This document shows positions 54,152-62,373 of a stretch of 64,000 nt of DNA, piece by piece. Both the position numbers and the translations under genes were made by a program. Source of the DNA: Clostridia bacterium (GTDB taxonomy: Bacteria > Bacillota > Clostridia > Oscillospirales > CAG-272); NCBI GenBank assembly GCA_017631085.1, contig JAGBTY010000017.1, positions 62,001-126,000 of the forward strand. The letters are read 5' to 3'. The notes beneath the pieces were generated by a model, which made no database searches, was not told the origin of the DNA, and worked only from the letters and a program-made list of their open reading frames with translations. Within the stretch, counting starts at the first letter, position 1, and each line of letters begins with the position of its first letter.

Positions 54152-54259
54152 ATATATATTCCTTTTGATAATCCGTTAATATAATTATAGTACTTAAATA
54201 GGAGATTGTCAAGATTAAAATAAATAAGGAAGAAAATTTTTAAAAGGTGAGAAGCAAAT

Positions 54260-54316
54260 ATGAAAAATAGTCGAAATATAAAAAATACTTCTTTAATAGC
54301 TTGTTCGTTCATATGA
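54260..54316 (+). CDS. 18-residue leader peptide
   Basis: ATG AAA AAT up to TGA encodes MKNSRNIKNTSLIACSFI. AAGGTGAG lies 7 nt before the ATG, and the reading frame lies downstream of the repressed rightward promoter. It could be a small regulatory peptide of the element or a leader for the next gene. No homologue is recognised. Confidence 0.4.
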   Translation: MKNSRNIKNTSLIACSFI

Positions 54317-54349
54317 TAGAATAGTGCTGATTGTTCTTAGGAGGGGAAA

Positions 54350-54556
54350 ATGAAAATAAAATTCGTCAATCAACCCGATCCGGTGCGTATAATGAAGATA
54401 CTTGCTGATCTTATGACAGATGAAAGCGGGGGAGAATACATATATGAGGTATGCAAAGACGGAAAACCGATAATCGAAGAAGAGAGCAACCAAAAAGAAG
54501 CCGATATTAAAAACGAGAATGACGTAGAAAAGGAAAAAGATACCGAAATGGTTTAA
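54350..54556 (+). CDS. Small mobile-element protein of unknown function
   Basis: 68 residues starting MKIKFVNQPDPVRIMKILAD, with AGGAGGGG before the ATG and a highly charged acidic C-terminal half. I recall similar short proteins near recombinases in clostridial elements, but no function is known. It is the last gene with element character. The next gene is host metabolism, so the element appears to end or be truncated near 54560. Confidence 0.6.
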   Translation: MKIKFVNQPDPVRIMKILADLMTDESGGEYIYEVCKDGKPIIEEESNQKEADIKNENDVEKEKDTEMV

Positions 54557-54583
54557 AAATGCAGGAGGCATCTTTTCGATCAA

Positions 54584-55564
54584 CTATGCCAAATTGTTTT
54601 TGCAGGAACCTTTCGTTGAAAATTCGATAATATTTTCCACGGTAGTTTCGGCAATGTTATTGAGAGCTTCCTCGGTGAGAAAGGCTTGATGAGATGTGAC
54701 GATAACGTTTGGCATGGAAATGAGCCTTGCAAGAGTGTCATCGTCCATGATATGCCCGGAGTTGTCTCTGAAGAAAACGTCCGATTCTTCCTCGTAAACG
54801 TCAAGACACGCGGCACCTACCCGGCGGTCTTTTATGCTTTCGATAAGGGCATTGGTATCGATCAACGCTCCCCGAGAGGTGTTCACGATAATGACTCCTT
54901 TTTTCATCATATCAAGAGTTTTTTCGTTGATAATATGATATGTTTCCTCGGTCAAGGGGCAGTGGAGAGATATAATGTCGCTGTCTTGGAAAATAGTGTC
55001 GGTATCTGTATAGGTAACATCAAGAGATTTGTTGGGAAATTTGTCATAGGCTAAAATATTCATACCAAAGCCGCGGCAAAGGTCGATAAAGGCTCTGCCT
55101 ATTCTTCCTGTGCCAATAACGCCCACGGTTTTTCCGTGAAGGTCAAATCCGGCAAGTCCTGTGAGGCTGAAGTTAAAATCCTTGCTTCTGATATATGCCT
55201 TGTGTATACGTCGTACGGAGCAAAGGAGCAGAGCCATGGCATGTTCGGCAACGGCGTAGGGGGAATAAGCGGGAACGTGAAGGACAGCTATCTGCCTCTC
55301 ACGTGCGCGGTCAAGGTCTACGTTGTTAAATCCCGCGCATCGAAGAGCGATGATCTTCACGTCAAGCTCGGAAAGTTTATCTATGACAGCGGCATTTACA
55401 GTATCGTTAACGAAAACGCAAACCGCTTCAGCGCCTTTGGCGAGAGCACAGGTGTCGAGCGATAGCTTTGTTTCGAAATATTTGATCGAAATATTCGCTG
55501 TGTCTTTTATTTTGTCAAATGAGGCGATATCGTATGGCTTTGTGTCAAAAAAAGCTATTTTCAT
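54584..55564 (-). CDS. ldhA: D-lactate dehydrogenase (2-hydroxyacid dehydrogenase family)
   Basis: 326 residues. NADH-dependent reduction of pyruvate to D-lactate. The Rossmann motif GVIGTGRIG is near residue 147; catalytic arginine is in NTSRGALID, the glutamate region is DVYEEESDVFF and the histidine is in SHQAFLTEEA. The AVAEHAMAL helix is also typical. A -35/-10 pair and a leader hairpin precede it. Other hydroxyacid specificities are possible but the DVYE-ESDVFF segment favours D-LDH. Confidence 0.9.
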   Translation of the reverse strand: MKIAFFDTKPYDIASFDKIKDTANISIKYFETKLSLDTCALAKGAEAVCVFVNDTVNAAVIDKLSELDVKIIALRCAGFNNVDLDRARERQIAVLHVPAYSPYAVAEHAMALLLCSVRRIHKAYIRSKDFNFSLTGLAGFDLHGKTVGVIGTGRIGRAFIDLCRGFGMNILAYDKFPNKSLDVTYTDTDTIFQDSDIISLHCPLTEETYHIINEKTLDMMKKGVIIVNTSRGALIDTNALIESIKDRRVGAACLDVYEEESDVFFRDNSGHIMDDDTLARLISMPNVIVTSHQAFLTEEALNNIAETTVENIIEFSTKGSCKNNLA

Positions 55565-55601
55565 AAAAACTCCAAAAATTATAATTCTAAAGTATTTTTA
55601 A

Positions 55602-55634
55602 TCCGAGAGCGATGTAAGAGAATATGCTCTCGGA
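55602..55634 (-). promoter_or_regulatory. Hairpin in the ldhA leader
   Basis: TCCGAGAGC pairs with GCTCTCGGA (9 bp) with a 15-nt loop between the promoter and the start codon. There is no T run and no Rex-type palindrome. Confidence 0.45.
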
Positions 55635-55641
55635 TGTAATT

Positions 55642-55670
55642 ATTTTATCATGTCGCGCGTGATTTTTCAA
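55642..55670 (-). promoter_or_regulatory. SigA promoter of ldhA
   Basis: On the - strand, TTGAAA (55665-55670), 17-nt spacer, TAAAAT (55642-55647). Between 55671 and 55861 I see no gene or clear signal. Confidence 0.75.
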
Positions 55671-55861
55671 GTGTATTTGACTTTAAATGGAAAAATTTAC
55701 GTTTAATCGCAAAACAAATCAGTCCATACCTATTTTTTGCAAAAAGTTGTAGTTTATTCATAGCCGTTTAAGCTTGAATAGTATTTGATTTTAAGGGACG
55801 GCAATTTTTGAAAAAATGTTAAAAAGTCCATGTTTTCTTAAAAAATATTCACTTTTGTACA

Positions 55862-55890
55862 TTTACAAAAGAGTTTTAATATGATAAAAT
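55862..55890 (+). promoter_or_regulatory. Promoter of fucI
   Basis: TTTACA (55862-55867), 17-nt spacer, TAAAAT (55885-55890). Confidence 0.6.
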
Positions 55891-55939
55891 TATATTGACA
55901 AGGTCCGTAAAGGGCAAAAATAAAATGTGAGGTACGAAA

Positions 55940-57748
55940 ATGAGAAAGAATAATCTTGTAGGTGAATATCCCGTTATCGGTATCCGTCCTTGTATCGACG
56001 GCAGACGCGGAATACTTGGCGTCCGCGAATCTCTTGAAGATCAGACTATGAATATGGCGAAGAGCGCTGCAAAGCTCTTCCGTGAAAATCTCCGCTATTC
56101 CGACGGAACGCCAGTTAAGGTAGTTATTGCTGACACCACTATCGGACGAGTTGGAGAGACAGCAGCTTGCGCTGAAAAGTTCAGACGTGAGGGTGTTTCC
56201 ATTACCCTTTCGGTAACTCCTTGTTGGTGCTACGGCTCGGAAACTATGGACATGGACACACAGACTATAAAGGGTGTTTGGGGATTTAACGGAACAGAGC
56301 GTCCCGGTGCGGTATACCTTGCAGCTGTTCTTGCGGCTCATGCACAAAAGGGACTTCCTGCATTTGGAATCTACGGTAAGGACGTTCAGGATATGGACGA
56401 CACTTCTATTCCCGATGACGTAAAGGAAAAGCTCCTCCGCTTTGGTAGAGCAGCGATCGCTGCAGCAACCATGAGAGGCAAATCCTATCTCCAGATAGGC
56501 TCTCTCTGTATGGGCATTGCGGGCTCTCAAATAAATACCGACTTTATAGAGGACTATCTTGGAATGAGAGTTGAATCGGTTGACGAGGTCGAGGTAATTC
56601 GCCGTATGACCGAGGGCATCTACGACAAAGACGAGTATGAAAGAGCAATTGCTTGGGCAAAAGAAAACTGCATTATAGGCTTTGACAAGAATCCTGACTT
56701 TATCCGCAGAAGCGACGAGCAGAAGGATAAGGACCTTGAGTTCTGTGTTCTTACCGCAATGATAATTCAGGACCTTATGAACGGAAACGAAAAGCTTCCC
56801 AAGGGTTGTGAGGAAGAGAGAGTCGGACATAATGCAATTGCAGCGGGCTTCCAGGGCCAGAGACAGTGGACAGACTTTTATCCTAACTGTGATTTCGGTG
56901 AGGCGATACTCAATTCTTCCTTCGACTGGAACGGAACGAGAGAGCCCTACATACTTGCAACAGAAAACGATACGCTCAACGGTATCGGTATGCTTTTTAT
57001 GAAGCTGCTTACCAACCGTCCTCAGATATTTGCAGACGTACGTACCTATTGGTCGGCTGACGCTGTAAGACGCGCTACGGGCGGATATGAAATAGAAGGC
57101 AGAGCAAAGGAGGCAGGCGGATTTATTCACCTTATCAATTCGGGTGCAGCTTGTCTTGATGCAAACTGCCGCGCGACAGACGAGAACGGAAACGGTATCA
57201 TGAAGGAATGGTACGACGTGACCGAAGAGGACAAGAAGGCTATCATGGCAAACGTTGAGTGGTGTCCCGCTGACAACGGATATTTCAGAGGCGGCGGATT
57301 CTCATCGAGATTCGTTACGAAGGCAGAAATTCCTTGTACTATGATCCGTCTCAATATGGTAAAGGGACTTGGTCCTGTACTTCAGATAGCCGAGGGTTAT
57401 ACCATTGATCTTCCTGATGAAGTCACCGATGTTCTTTGGAAGAGAACAGACTATACATGGCCTTGTACTTGGTTCGCACCTATATGCGACGGACGCGAGG
57501 GCTCGCCTTTCGAGAACGCATACGAGGTCATGAACCATTGGGGAGCAAATCACGGAGCTATCAGCTACGGACATATCGGAGCTGACCTTATCACTCTCTG
57601 TTCCATGCTCCGCATACCCGTTTGTATGCACAACGTGCCCGAAAAGGACATCTTCCGCCCTGCAGTATGGAATGCATTCGGCTCGGACAAGGAAGGACAG
57701 GATTACAGAGCTTGTGCGGCATACGGCCCTCTCTTTAAGAAGAACTGA
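55940..57748 (+). CDS. fucI: L-fucose isomerase
   Basis: 602 residues. Interconverts L-fucose and L-fuculose (also D-arabinose and D-ribulose) with a manganese ion. The N-terminal [21 protein letters not shown], the [16 protein letters not shown] segment, and the C-terminal [20 protein letters not shown] with metal histidine match the family; E. coli FucI has 591 residues. GAGG precedes the ATG. The next gene follows after 11 bp. No fuculokinase or aldolase gene is in the window. Confidence 0.95.
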   Translation: MRKNNLVGEYPVIGIRPCIDGRRGILGVRESLEDQTMNMAKSAAKLFRENLRYSDGTPVKVVIADTTIGRVGETAACAEKFRREGVSITLSVTPCWCYGSETMDMDTQTIKGVWGFNGTERPGAVYLAAVLAAHAQKGLPAFGIYGKDVQDMDDTSIPDDVKEKLLRFGRAAIAAATMRGKSYLQIGSLCMGIAGSQINTDFIEDYLGMRVESVDEVEVIRRMTEGIYDKDEYERAIAWAKENCIIGFDKNPDFIRRSDEQKDKDLEFCVLTAMIIQDLMNGNEKLPKGCEEERVGHNAIAAGFQGQRQWTDFYPNCDFGEAILNSSFDWNGTREPYILATENDTLNGIGMLFMKLLTNRPQIFADVRTYWSADAVRRATGGYEIEGRAKEAGGFIHLINSGAACLDANCRATDENGNGIMKEWYDVTEEDKKAIMANVEWCPADNGYFRGGGFSSRFVTKAEIPCTMIRLNMVKGLGPVLQIAEGYTIDLPDEVTDVLWKRTDYTWPCTWFAPICDGREGSPFENAYEVMNHWGANHGAISYGHIGADLITLCSMLRIPVCMHNVPEKDIFRPAVWNAFGSDKEGQDYRACAAYGPLFKKN

Positions 57749-57759
57749 TGAGGTAGGTT

Positions 57760-59001
57760 ATGGATCGCTCTAAAAATAAACTTTATGGCGATGGAATACA
57801 CGATGACCTTCCTGCAATTCAGGAAATGATAGATAGTGGAAAAGGGGAGCTTCGGCTTCCCTTTCCTGAAAAATGCTATCTTATAACCGCTCCCATTGTT
57901 ATTCCATCTAATTTCAAGCTGGTACTTCCAAGATTTGCAGAGATAAAGCTTAAGGGCGGATCGAATTGCTTTATGCTTCAGAATAAGACTGTCGCTAAGC
58001 CAGAAAAGAGATTGAGAGACTACATTCCTTCCGACACCAAGGAGCTTTGGAAATTTTACGACCTTCTCTCTCCTGACGAGAATGATACCTGTCACGATTT
58101 TGAGATAGAGGGAGGCATCTGGAATTTCAATAATATGAACCAGAAGCCAAATCCCATATACTTGCGTGAATATGACGAAAACAACTATCTTGGACACTGC
58201 ATGTTTTTCTATAACGTCAAAAATTTCAGGCTGTCAAATATGACCATTAAAGATCCTGCCAATTACGCGGTGATGATCGACACAGGCTCGTATTTTACCG
58301 TGGAAAATATTGTTTTTGATTTCAACGATGGAAACCCCATAGCCTCCAATATGGACGGAATACACCTTAATGGAAGCTGTCATTTCGGAACTATCCGTAA
58401 TCTTAGGGGGGCATGTTACGACGACCTTGTGGCTCTCAATGCTTACGAGGGATCGGCGGGCGACATTACAGATATCGAGATAGACGGACTTTTTGCCGAG
58501 GGTTGTCACAGTGCTGTCAGACTTCTGACGGTGGAGCAGAACGTAAGAAATATACGCATCTCAAACGTGTACGGAACGTACTACCAGTATTGTATTGGTC
58601 TTACCAAGTTTTATGCCGGAAAAACCACCGGTTGTTTTGATGCCATTACTCTTGACGGGATATATGCCTCAAAAGCAAAGAGATTGCCAATACAAGAAGC
58701 GCACATGACCGATAAAAGCTATTCCTTCCCGTTTGTTTGGATTCAGGAGGATACGGTAGTAAAGTCCTTGACTGTAAACGAGCTTCACCGCAGGGAATAT
58801 GTAAACACGGCGGATACGATACACATAGGAAAGGGTGCACTGGTCGAGAAAATGACGCTTGGTACGGTGACGGTCGAAAATCATGTGGGAGGACATCTTG
58901 CTACGTTTGTAAATAACGGCAGGATAGGAAAGCTTGTTGCGGGCGGACTGTCTCGGTCGGACATGGAGGGCGACGGCGAGATCGAGACTGTATGTATTTA
59001 A
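57760..59001 (+). CDS. Right-handed beta-helix (GH28/pectate-lyase-like) protein
   Basis: 413 residues. The start YGDGIHDDLPAIQEMID is the standard opening of glycosyl hydrolase 28-like beta-helix enzymes, and the middle has NMDGIHLNGSCH and repeated rungs such as VRNIRISNVYG. There is no signal peptide, so the protein is probably cytoplasmic and would act on imported oligosaccharides. The usual GH28 catalytic NTD and DD motifs are not clearly present (a DDLV occurs after the DGIH motif). It lies 11 bp behind fucI, suggesting a shared role in fucosylated sugar breakdown. Confidence 0.75.
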   Translation: MDRSKNKLYGDGIHDDLPAIQEMIDSGKGELRLPFPEKCYLITAPIVIPSNFKLVLPRFAEIKLKGGSNCFMLQNKTVAKPEKRLRDYIPSDTKELWKFYDLLSPDENDTCHDFEIEGGIWNFNNMNQKPNPIYLREYDENNYLGHCMFFYNVKNFRLSNMTIKDPANYAVMIDTGSYFTVENIVFDFNDGNPIASNMDGIHLNGSCHFGTIRNLRGACYDDLVALNAYEGSAGDITDIEIDGLFAEGCHSAVRLLTVEQNVRNIRISNVYGTYYQYCIGLTKFYAGKTTGCFDAITLDGIYASKAKRLPIQEAHMTDKSYSFPFVWIQEDTVVKSLTVNELHRREYVNTADTIHIGKGALVEKMTLGTVTVENHVGGHLATFVNNGRIGKLVAGGLSRSDMEGDGEIETVCI

Positions 59002-59002
59002 T

Positions 59003-59037
59003 AAAAAAGGAGCTTTCGCTTGAAAGCCCCTTTTTTT
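59003..59037 (+). terminator. Terminator of the fucI unit
   Basis: AAGGAGCTTTC pairs with GAAAGCCCCTT (one mismatch) around GCTT, flanked by A and T runs. Confidence 0.85.
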
Positions 59038-59084
59038 ATATTGGAGGGGGGAGATAATTTTCTATTAAATAAAATAAAAAACAC

Positions 59085-59113
59085 TTGCGTAATTATAAAA
59101 TGAATGATATAAT
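59085..59113 (+). promoter_or_regulatory. SigA promoter of galK
   Basis: TTGCGT (59085-59090), 17-nt spacer, TATAAT (59108-59113). Confidence 0.75.
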
Positions 59114-59147
59114 AGTATTTGTAAATATGTTATTGGAGGACATAATC

Positions 59148-60431
59148 ATGAATATTGAACAGACAAAAAAGGCTTTACGTGAGGGTGCTATTGACGAGAA
59201 AATTGCTTATATTTACGGCAAAGAGGCAGTAGAGGCTCAAAAAGCAAGATATGAAGCGGCTATCAACGAGTTTGCCGCAATATACGGTGCTGACAGAGAA
59301 ATTTCTCTTTTCTCGGTTGCAGGAAGAAGTGAGCTTTCGGGCAACCACACAGACCATAACCACGGATGTGTTATAGCGGCATCTATCGACCTTGATATAA
59401 TTGCTGTCGCATCAGAGAGAGAGGACAGCGTTATTCGCGTTAAGAGCGCGGGATTCCCCGAGGACGTTGTCGATATATCTGAATATACTGCTCCTGTAGA
59501 GAAAAAATTCGGCTCGTCGGAATCTATAATTGCGGGAATGTGCGCAGGATTTCGTAAGGACGGATATTCGGTAGGAGGATTTGATGCATATACTACCTCA
59601 AGCGTTCTTAAGGGGTCGGGACTTTCTTCTTCCGCGGCTTTTGAGGATATGATAGGAAATATCCTCAGCCATTTCTACAACGATGGCGGTGTAGATAACG
59701 TAGAGATAGCAAAGCTTGCGCAGTATTCCGAGAACGTATTCTTCGGTAAGCCCTGCGGACTTATGGATCAGGTCGCTTGTGCTGTTGGCGGTATTGTAGC
59801 TATTGATTTTAAAGATCCCAAGACTCCTGTTATCGAAAAGATGGGGGTTGACATTTCCGGACATGGATTTAATCTTTGTATTGTAAATACGGGTGGAAAC
59901 CATGCAGACCTTACAGACGACTATGCATCTGTACCTGCTGAAATGAAGTCGGTTGCAAAACTTCTCGGCTGTGAGGTGCTTCGTGATGCCGATGAGGATA
60001 AGCTTATGTCTTCTGCCGCTTCAATTCGTGAGCAGGTGGGCGACAGAGCGCTTCTTCGTGCATTCCACTTCTTTAATGAAAACCGCAGAGTTGCAAAGCA
60101 AAAGGCAGCTCTTATGGCAGAGGACCTTGATGCCTTTTTCGAGCAGGTAAAGGCTTCGGGACGCTCTTCATTCTGCTATTTGCAGAACGTATATACGACC
60201 AAGAACGTAAACGAACAGGGACTTTCTTTAGCTCTCTGCGTTGCTGAAAATTACCTTTCGGACAAGAGAGGTGCTTTCAGAGTTCACGGAGGCGGATTTG
60301 CGGGAACGATACAGGCATTTGTGGCTTCAAATGAAGTAGAAGGCTTCCGTCAGAGAATGGATAGCATATTCGGAGACGGAAAGTGCATAGTGCTCAGAAT
60401 CCGTCCCGTTGGAGCAGTAAAAGTATTTTAA
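59148..60431 (+). CDS. galK: Galactokinase
   Basis: 427 residues of the GHMP kinase family. The signature region is GRSELSGNHTDHNHG in place of the usual GRVNLIGEHTDYNGG, the form seen in a clostridial subgroup. The ATP loop is LKGSGLSSSAAFE and the C-terminal motif is VHGGGFAGTIQAF. It phosphorylates galactose or a related sugar. The start is ATG at 59148 with GGAGG 8 nt upstream; earlier in-frame starts overlap the promoter. The walJ-like gene follows after 18 bp. Other GHMP sugar kinases are a minor alternative. Confidence 0.88.
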   Translation: MNIEQTKKALREGAIDEKIAYIYGKEAVEAQKARYEAAINEFAAIYGADREISLFSVAGRSELSGNHTDHNHGCVIAASIDLDIIAVASEREDSVIRVKSAGFPEDVVDISEYTAPVEKKFGSSESIIAGMCAGFRKDGYSVGGFDAYTTSSVLKGSGLSSSAAFEDMIGNILSHFYNDGGVDNVEIAKLAQYSENVFFGKPCGLMDQVACAVGGIVAIDFKDPKTPVIEKMGVDISGHGFNLCIVNTGGNHADLTDDYASVPAEMKSVAKLLGCEVLRDADEDKLMSSAASIREQVGDRALLRAFHFFNENRRVAKQKAALMAEDLDAFFEQVKASGRSSFCYLQNVYTTKNVNEQGLSLALCVAENYLSDKRGAFRVHGGGFAGTIQAFVASNEVEGFRQRMDSIFGDGKCIVLRIRPVGAVKVF

Positions 60432-60449
60432 TTTAAAAAGAGAGTGCAA

Positions 60450-61235
60450 ATGGGAAAAAATTACAGGCTTGTTGCTCTCTATTCGGGTTCACGAGGCAAT
60501 GCGACCTACTTTTCGGCAAAGGGTACGTCGATACTCATAGATGCTGGGAAAAGCGCATCAGCTCTTTCCTCTGCACTTAAAAGCATCGGCTCGTCTATTG
60601 ACGAGATAAGCGCTGTGTTTGTTACCCACGAGCATTGTGACCATACTTCAGCTCTTGATGTTATTTCAAAAAAATCACCGAGACCGATACATATAATGGA
60701 AGGGTCGGCGCAGCTTTTTGACAGACGTCCCGATTCATTCGTGCATAACGCTATGATACGTCACGGTGAGCTTTTTTCGGAAAGGATCGGAGAGCTTACG
60801 ATAAAAGCTTTCAGGACCTCTCACGACAGTCGAATGAGTGTAGGTTACAGAATAGAATTTGAGGACGGCGGGGAGAATGTAGCGGTGGGAGTTGCCACCG
60901 ATATGGGATACGTGTCCGACGAGGTCATAGAAGGGCTTTCGGGTTGCGAAGCGGTGGTGATTGAGGCAAATCACGACGTGGAGATGCTAAAGGAGGGAAG
61001 ATATCCCTACGAGCTAAAAAAGAGGATACTCTCGAGGAAAGGACATCTTTCAAACACCGATAGCGCATCTCTTGCTCTGACACTTGCTGACAGAGGAACA
61101 AAGGGATTTATACTTGCGCATTTGAGCGAGGAAAATAATCGTCCTGAAATAGCATACGACGAGATAAGCTCTGTACTTGCGGATGTGGACGTCAGACTTG
61201 CAGTAGCAACACCAGATGCCCCTGTGGAGCTTTAA
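60450..61235 (+). CDS. walJ: WalJ/YycJ-like metallo-beta-lactamase-fold hydrolase
   Basis: 261 residues. The metal motif is THEHCDH (about 59-65) followed by later histidines in TSHDSR, EANHDVEML and HLSNTDSAS. The start SGSRGNATYF is typical for YycJ/WalJ, a family linked in Firmicutes to DNA mismatch handling and to the WalRK locus. ATG at 60450 is preferred over GTG at 60444. The walR and walK genes are not here; it sits between galK and rlmH, 8 bp before the latter. Confidence 0.9.
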   Translation: MGKNYRLVALYSGSRGNATYFSAKGTSILIDAGKSASALSSALKSIGSSIDEISAVFVTHEHCDHTSALDVISKKSPRPIHIMEGSAQLFDRRPDSFVHNAMIRHGELFSERIGELTIKAFRTSHDSRMSVGYRIEFEDGGENVAVGVATDMGYVSDEVIEGLSGCEAVVIEANHDVEMLKEGRYPYELKKRILSRKGHLSNTDSASLALTLADRGTKGFILAHLSEENNRPEIAYDEISSVLADVDVRLAVATPDAPVEL

Positions 61236-61243
61236 GGAGAAAA

Positions 61244-61723
61244 ATGGTAAACGTAAAGCTGATAACGGTAGGAAATCTCAAAGAAAGTTATTTGCGTGAA
61301 GCAGCAGCCGAGTACGTAAAAAGGCTTGGAGGCTTTTGCAAATTCGAGGAGATACAGCTAAAAGAGGAAAGAGTGTCGGAAGATCCGAGTGAGAACGAAA
61401 TAAAGAACGTTCTTGAAAAGGAAGCCGATAAAATACTTCGAGAGCTGCCGACGAGAGCACTTAAGATTGCCATGTGTGTTGAAGGCAAACAATATTCTTC
61501 GGAGGAGCTTGCGAGACTGCTCGATAAGGGTGCAGAGGAAGCGGGAAGCATATGCTTTATTATCGGAAGCTCATACGGACTTTCGGAAAGAGTAAAGTCG
61601 AGCTGTGACATTCGTATGTCGGTGTCAAAGCTGACCTTTCCCCATCAGCTCATGAGAGTGTTGCTTCTTGAAGCGGTATACAGAGGATTTAATATTTCAA
61701 AGGGTACGAAGTACCATAAATAA
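61244..61723 (+). CDS. rlmH: 23S rRNA (pseudouridine1915-N3)-methyltransferase RlmH
   Basis: 159 residues of the SPOUT knot methyltransferase family, which methylates the pseudouridine of helix 69 in the large subunit. The SAM-binding knot FIIGSSYGLSERVK and C-terminal PHQLMRVLLLEAVYRGFNI with KYHK are diagnostic. AAGGAG precedes the ATG. The pair walJ-rlmH is conserved in many Firmicutes. A terminator follows. Confidence 0.97.
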   Translation: MVNVKLITVGNLKESYLREAAAEYVKRLGGFCKFEEIQLKEERVSEDPSENEIKNVLEKEADKILRELPTRALKIAMCVEGKQYSSEELARLLDKGAEEAGSICFIIGSSYGLSERVKSSCDIRMSVSKLTFPHQLMRVLLLEAVYRGFNISKGTKYHK

Positions 61724-61724
61724 C

Positions 61725-61761
61725 AAAAAAGCAAGGCGTGAAATACCGCCTTGTTTTTTTT
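61725..61761 (+). terminator. Terminator of the galK-walJ-rlmH unit
   Basis: CAAGGCG pairs with CGCCTTG, flanked by A and T runs. Confidence 0.85.
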
Positions 61762-61802
61762 ATAGTCATATCTACCGTTTTCGAAAATTTTATTCCTTTA
61801 AC

Positions 61803-61845
61803 CGCGCGGGACGCCGAGGACGTCGTCCCCTACAATTAAATAAGG
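61803..61845 (+). repeat. GC-rich intergenic repeat, copy 1
   Basis: The GC-rich head has GGGACG facing CGTCCC around GACGTC, ending in CCCCTACAATTAAATAAGG. It is much richer in GC than its surroundings. Confidence 0.8.
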
Positions 61846-61916
61846 AAAAACCCGAAAAAGAGGTTAACCATATGTTCACGTCGAGAGGTATGTATAAAAT
61901 TTATTCTATCTCGGTG

Positions 61917-61957
61917 TGCGGACAGTCGAGACGCCTGTCCCTACAATCAAATATAGG
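61917..61957 (+). repeat. GC-rich intergenic repeat, copy 2 (diverged)
   Basis: Same layout, but the arms are GGACAG and CTGTCC, keeping complementarity; the tail CCCTACAATCAAATATAGG matches copy 1 with few changes. Confidence 0.7.
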
Positions 61958-62026
61958 TGTTCCTCAAAAATATTGGTTAACCCCTCGTTTACGGCGAACG
62001 ATATGTGAAAATTATATCTATTCACC

Positions 62027-62054
62027 GTAGGGGACGACGTCCTCGGCGTCCCGC
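62027..62054 (-). repeat. GC-rich intergenic repeat, copy 3 (inverted)
   Basis: An exact 28-bp reverse complement of 61806-61833. Confidence 0.8.
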
Positions 62055-62098
62055 AAAAACAATGGTTCTCGCGAAACACATATAATATTTTTTATGCG

Positions 62099-62127
62099 TT
62101 GACAAATAGCTCCAAGCATGATATAAT
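62099..62127 (+). promoter_or_regulatory. Consensus promoter in the repeat region
   Basis: TTGACA (62099-62104), 17-nt spacer, TATAAT (62122-62127); both hexamers are exact. Confidence 0.8.
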
Positions 62128-62133
62128 AAATAT

Positions 62134-62287
62134 GCCAAACAAACTTAATATACAGTCAAGGTCGGAATCCAATCCTTCAAAATGATGAAGCTTGCCTTTC
62201 TTCCCTTCGGCGCTTCTGTAAATAACCCTCGGAAATAAATACATTAATTAAAAAAGACCACCTGCACGATGCAGATGGTCTTTTTTT
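62134..62287 (+). ncRNA. Candidate small RNA with own promoter and terminator
   Basis: A consensus promoter and a strong terminator (62251-62265 pairing with 62271-62285, followed by T residues) bound about 150 nt. The region has two tiny frames (at 62132 and 62182) without ribosome binding sites and a small CTTCA/TGAAG hairpin within a CAAG/CTTG pair. The next gene is on the opposite strand, so this transcript has no downstream gene. No known RNA family is recognised. Confidence 0.45.
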
Positions 62288-62306
62288 CAGGATTTTACCC
62301 TTTCAT

Positions 62307-62373
62307 CGCGCGGGACGCCGAGGACGTCGTGAGACGGGACGCCGAGGACGTCGTCCCCTACAATTAAATAAGG
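62307..62373 (+). repeat. GC-rich intergenic repeat, copy 4 with partial tandem duplication
   Basis: A partial unit (62307-62330) is followed directly by a full unit ending in CAATTAAATAAGG. The last 10 bp overlap the 3' end of ylbJ and supply its stop codon. Confidence 0.8.

Noticed and set aside
48203-54556. A new defence island around the recombinase
   Set aside because: The genes present (flippase, LicD, broken ATPase, recombinase, ImmA, repressor) have ordinary explanations and no defence effector domain is visible.
55565-55939. Rex operator controlling ldhA
   Set aside because: No TTGTGA-N-TCACAA palindrome is present; only an unrelated 9-bp hairpin is found.
55838-57130. 430-codon frame on the - strand
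   Set aside because: It is antisense to fucI; Cys/Ser/Tyr-rich shadow with no family features.
62132-62238. Small proteins in the 62.1-62.3 kb transcript
   Set aside because: The two short frames (17-18 codons) have no ribosome binding site, and the first begins at the predicted transcription start.
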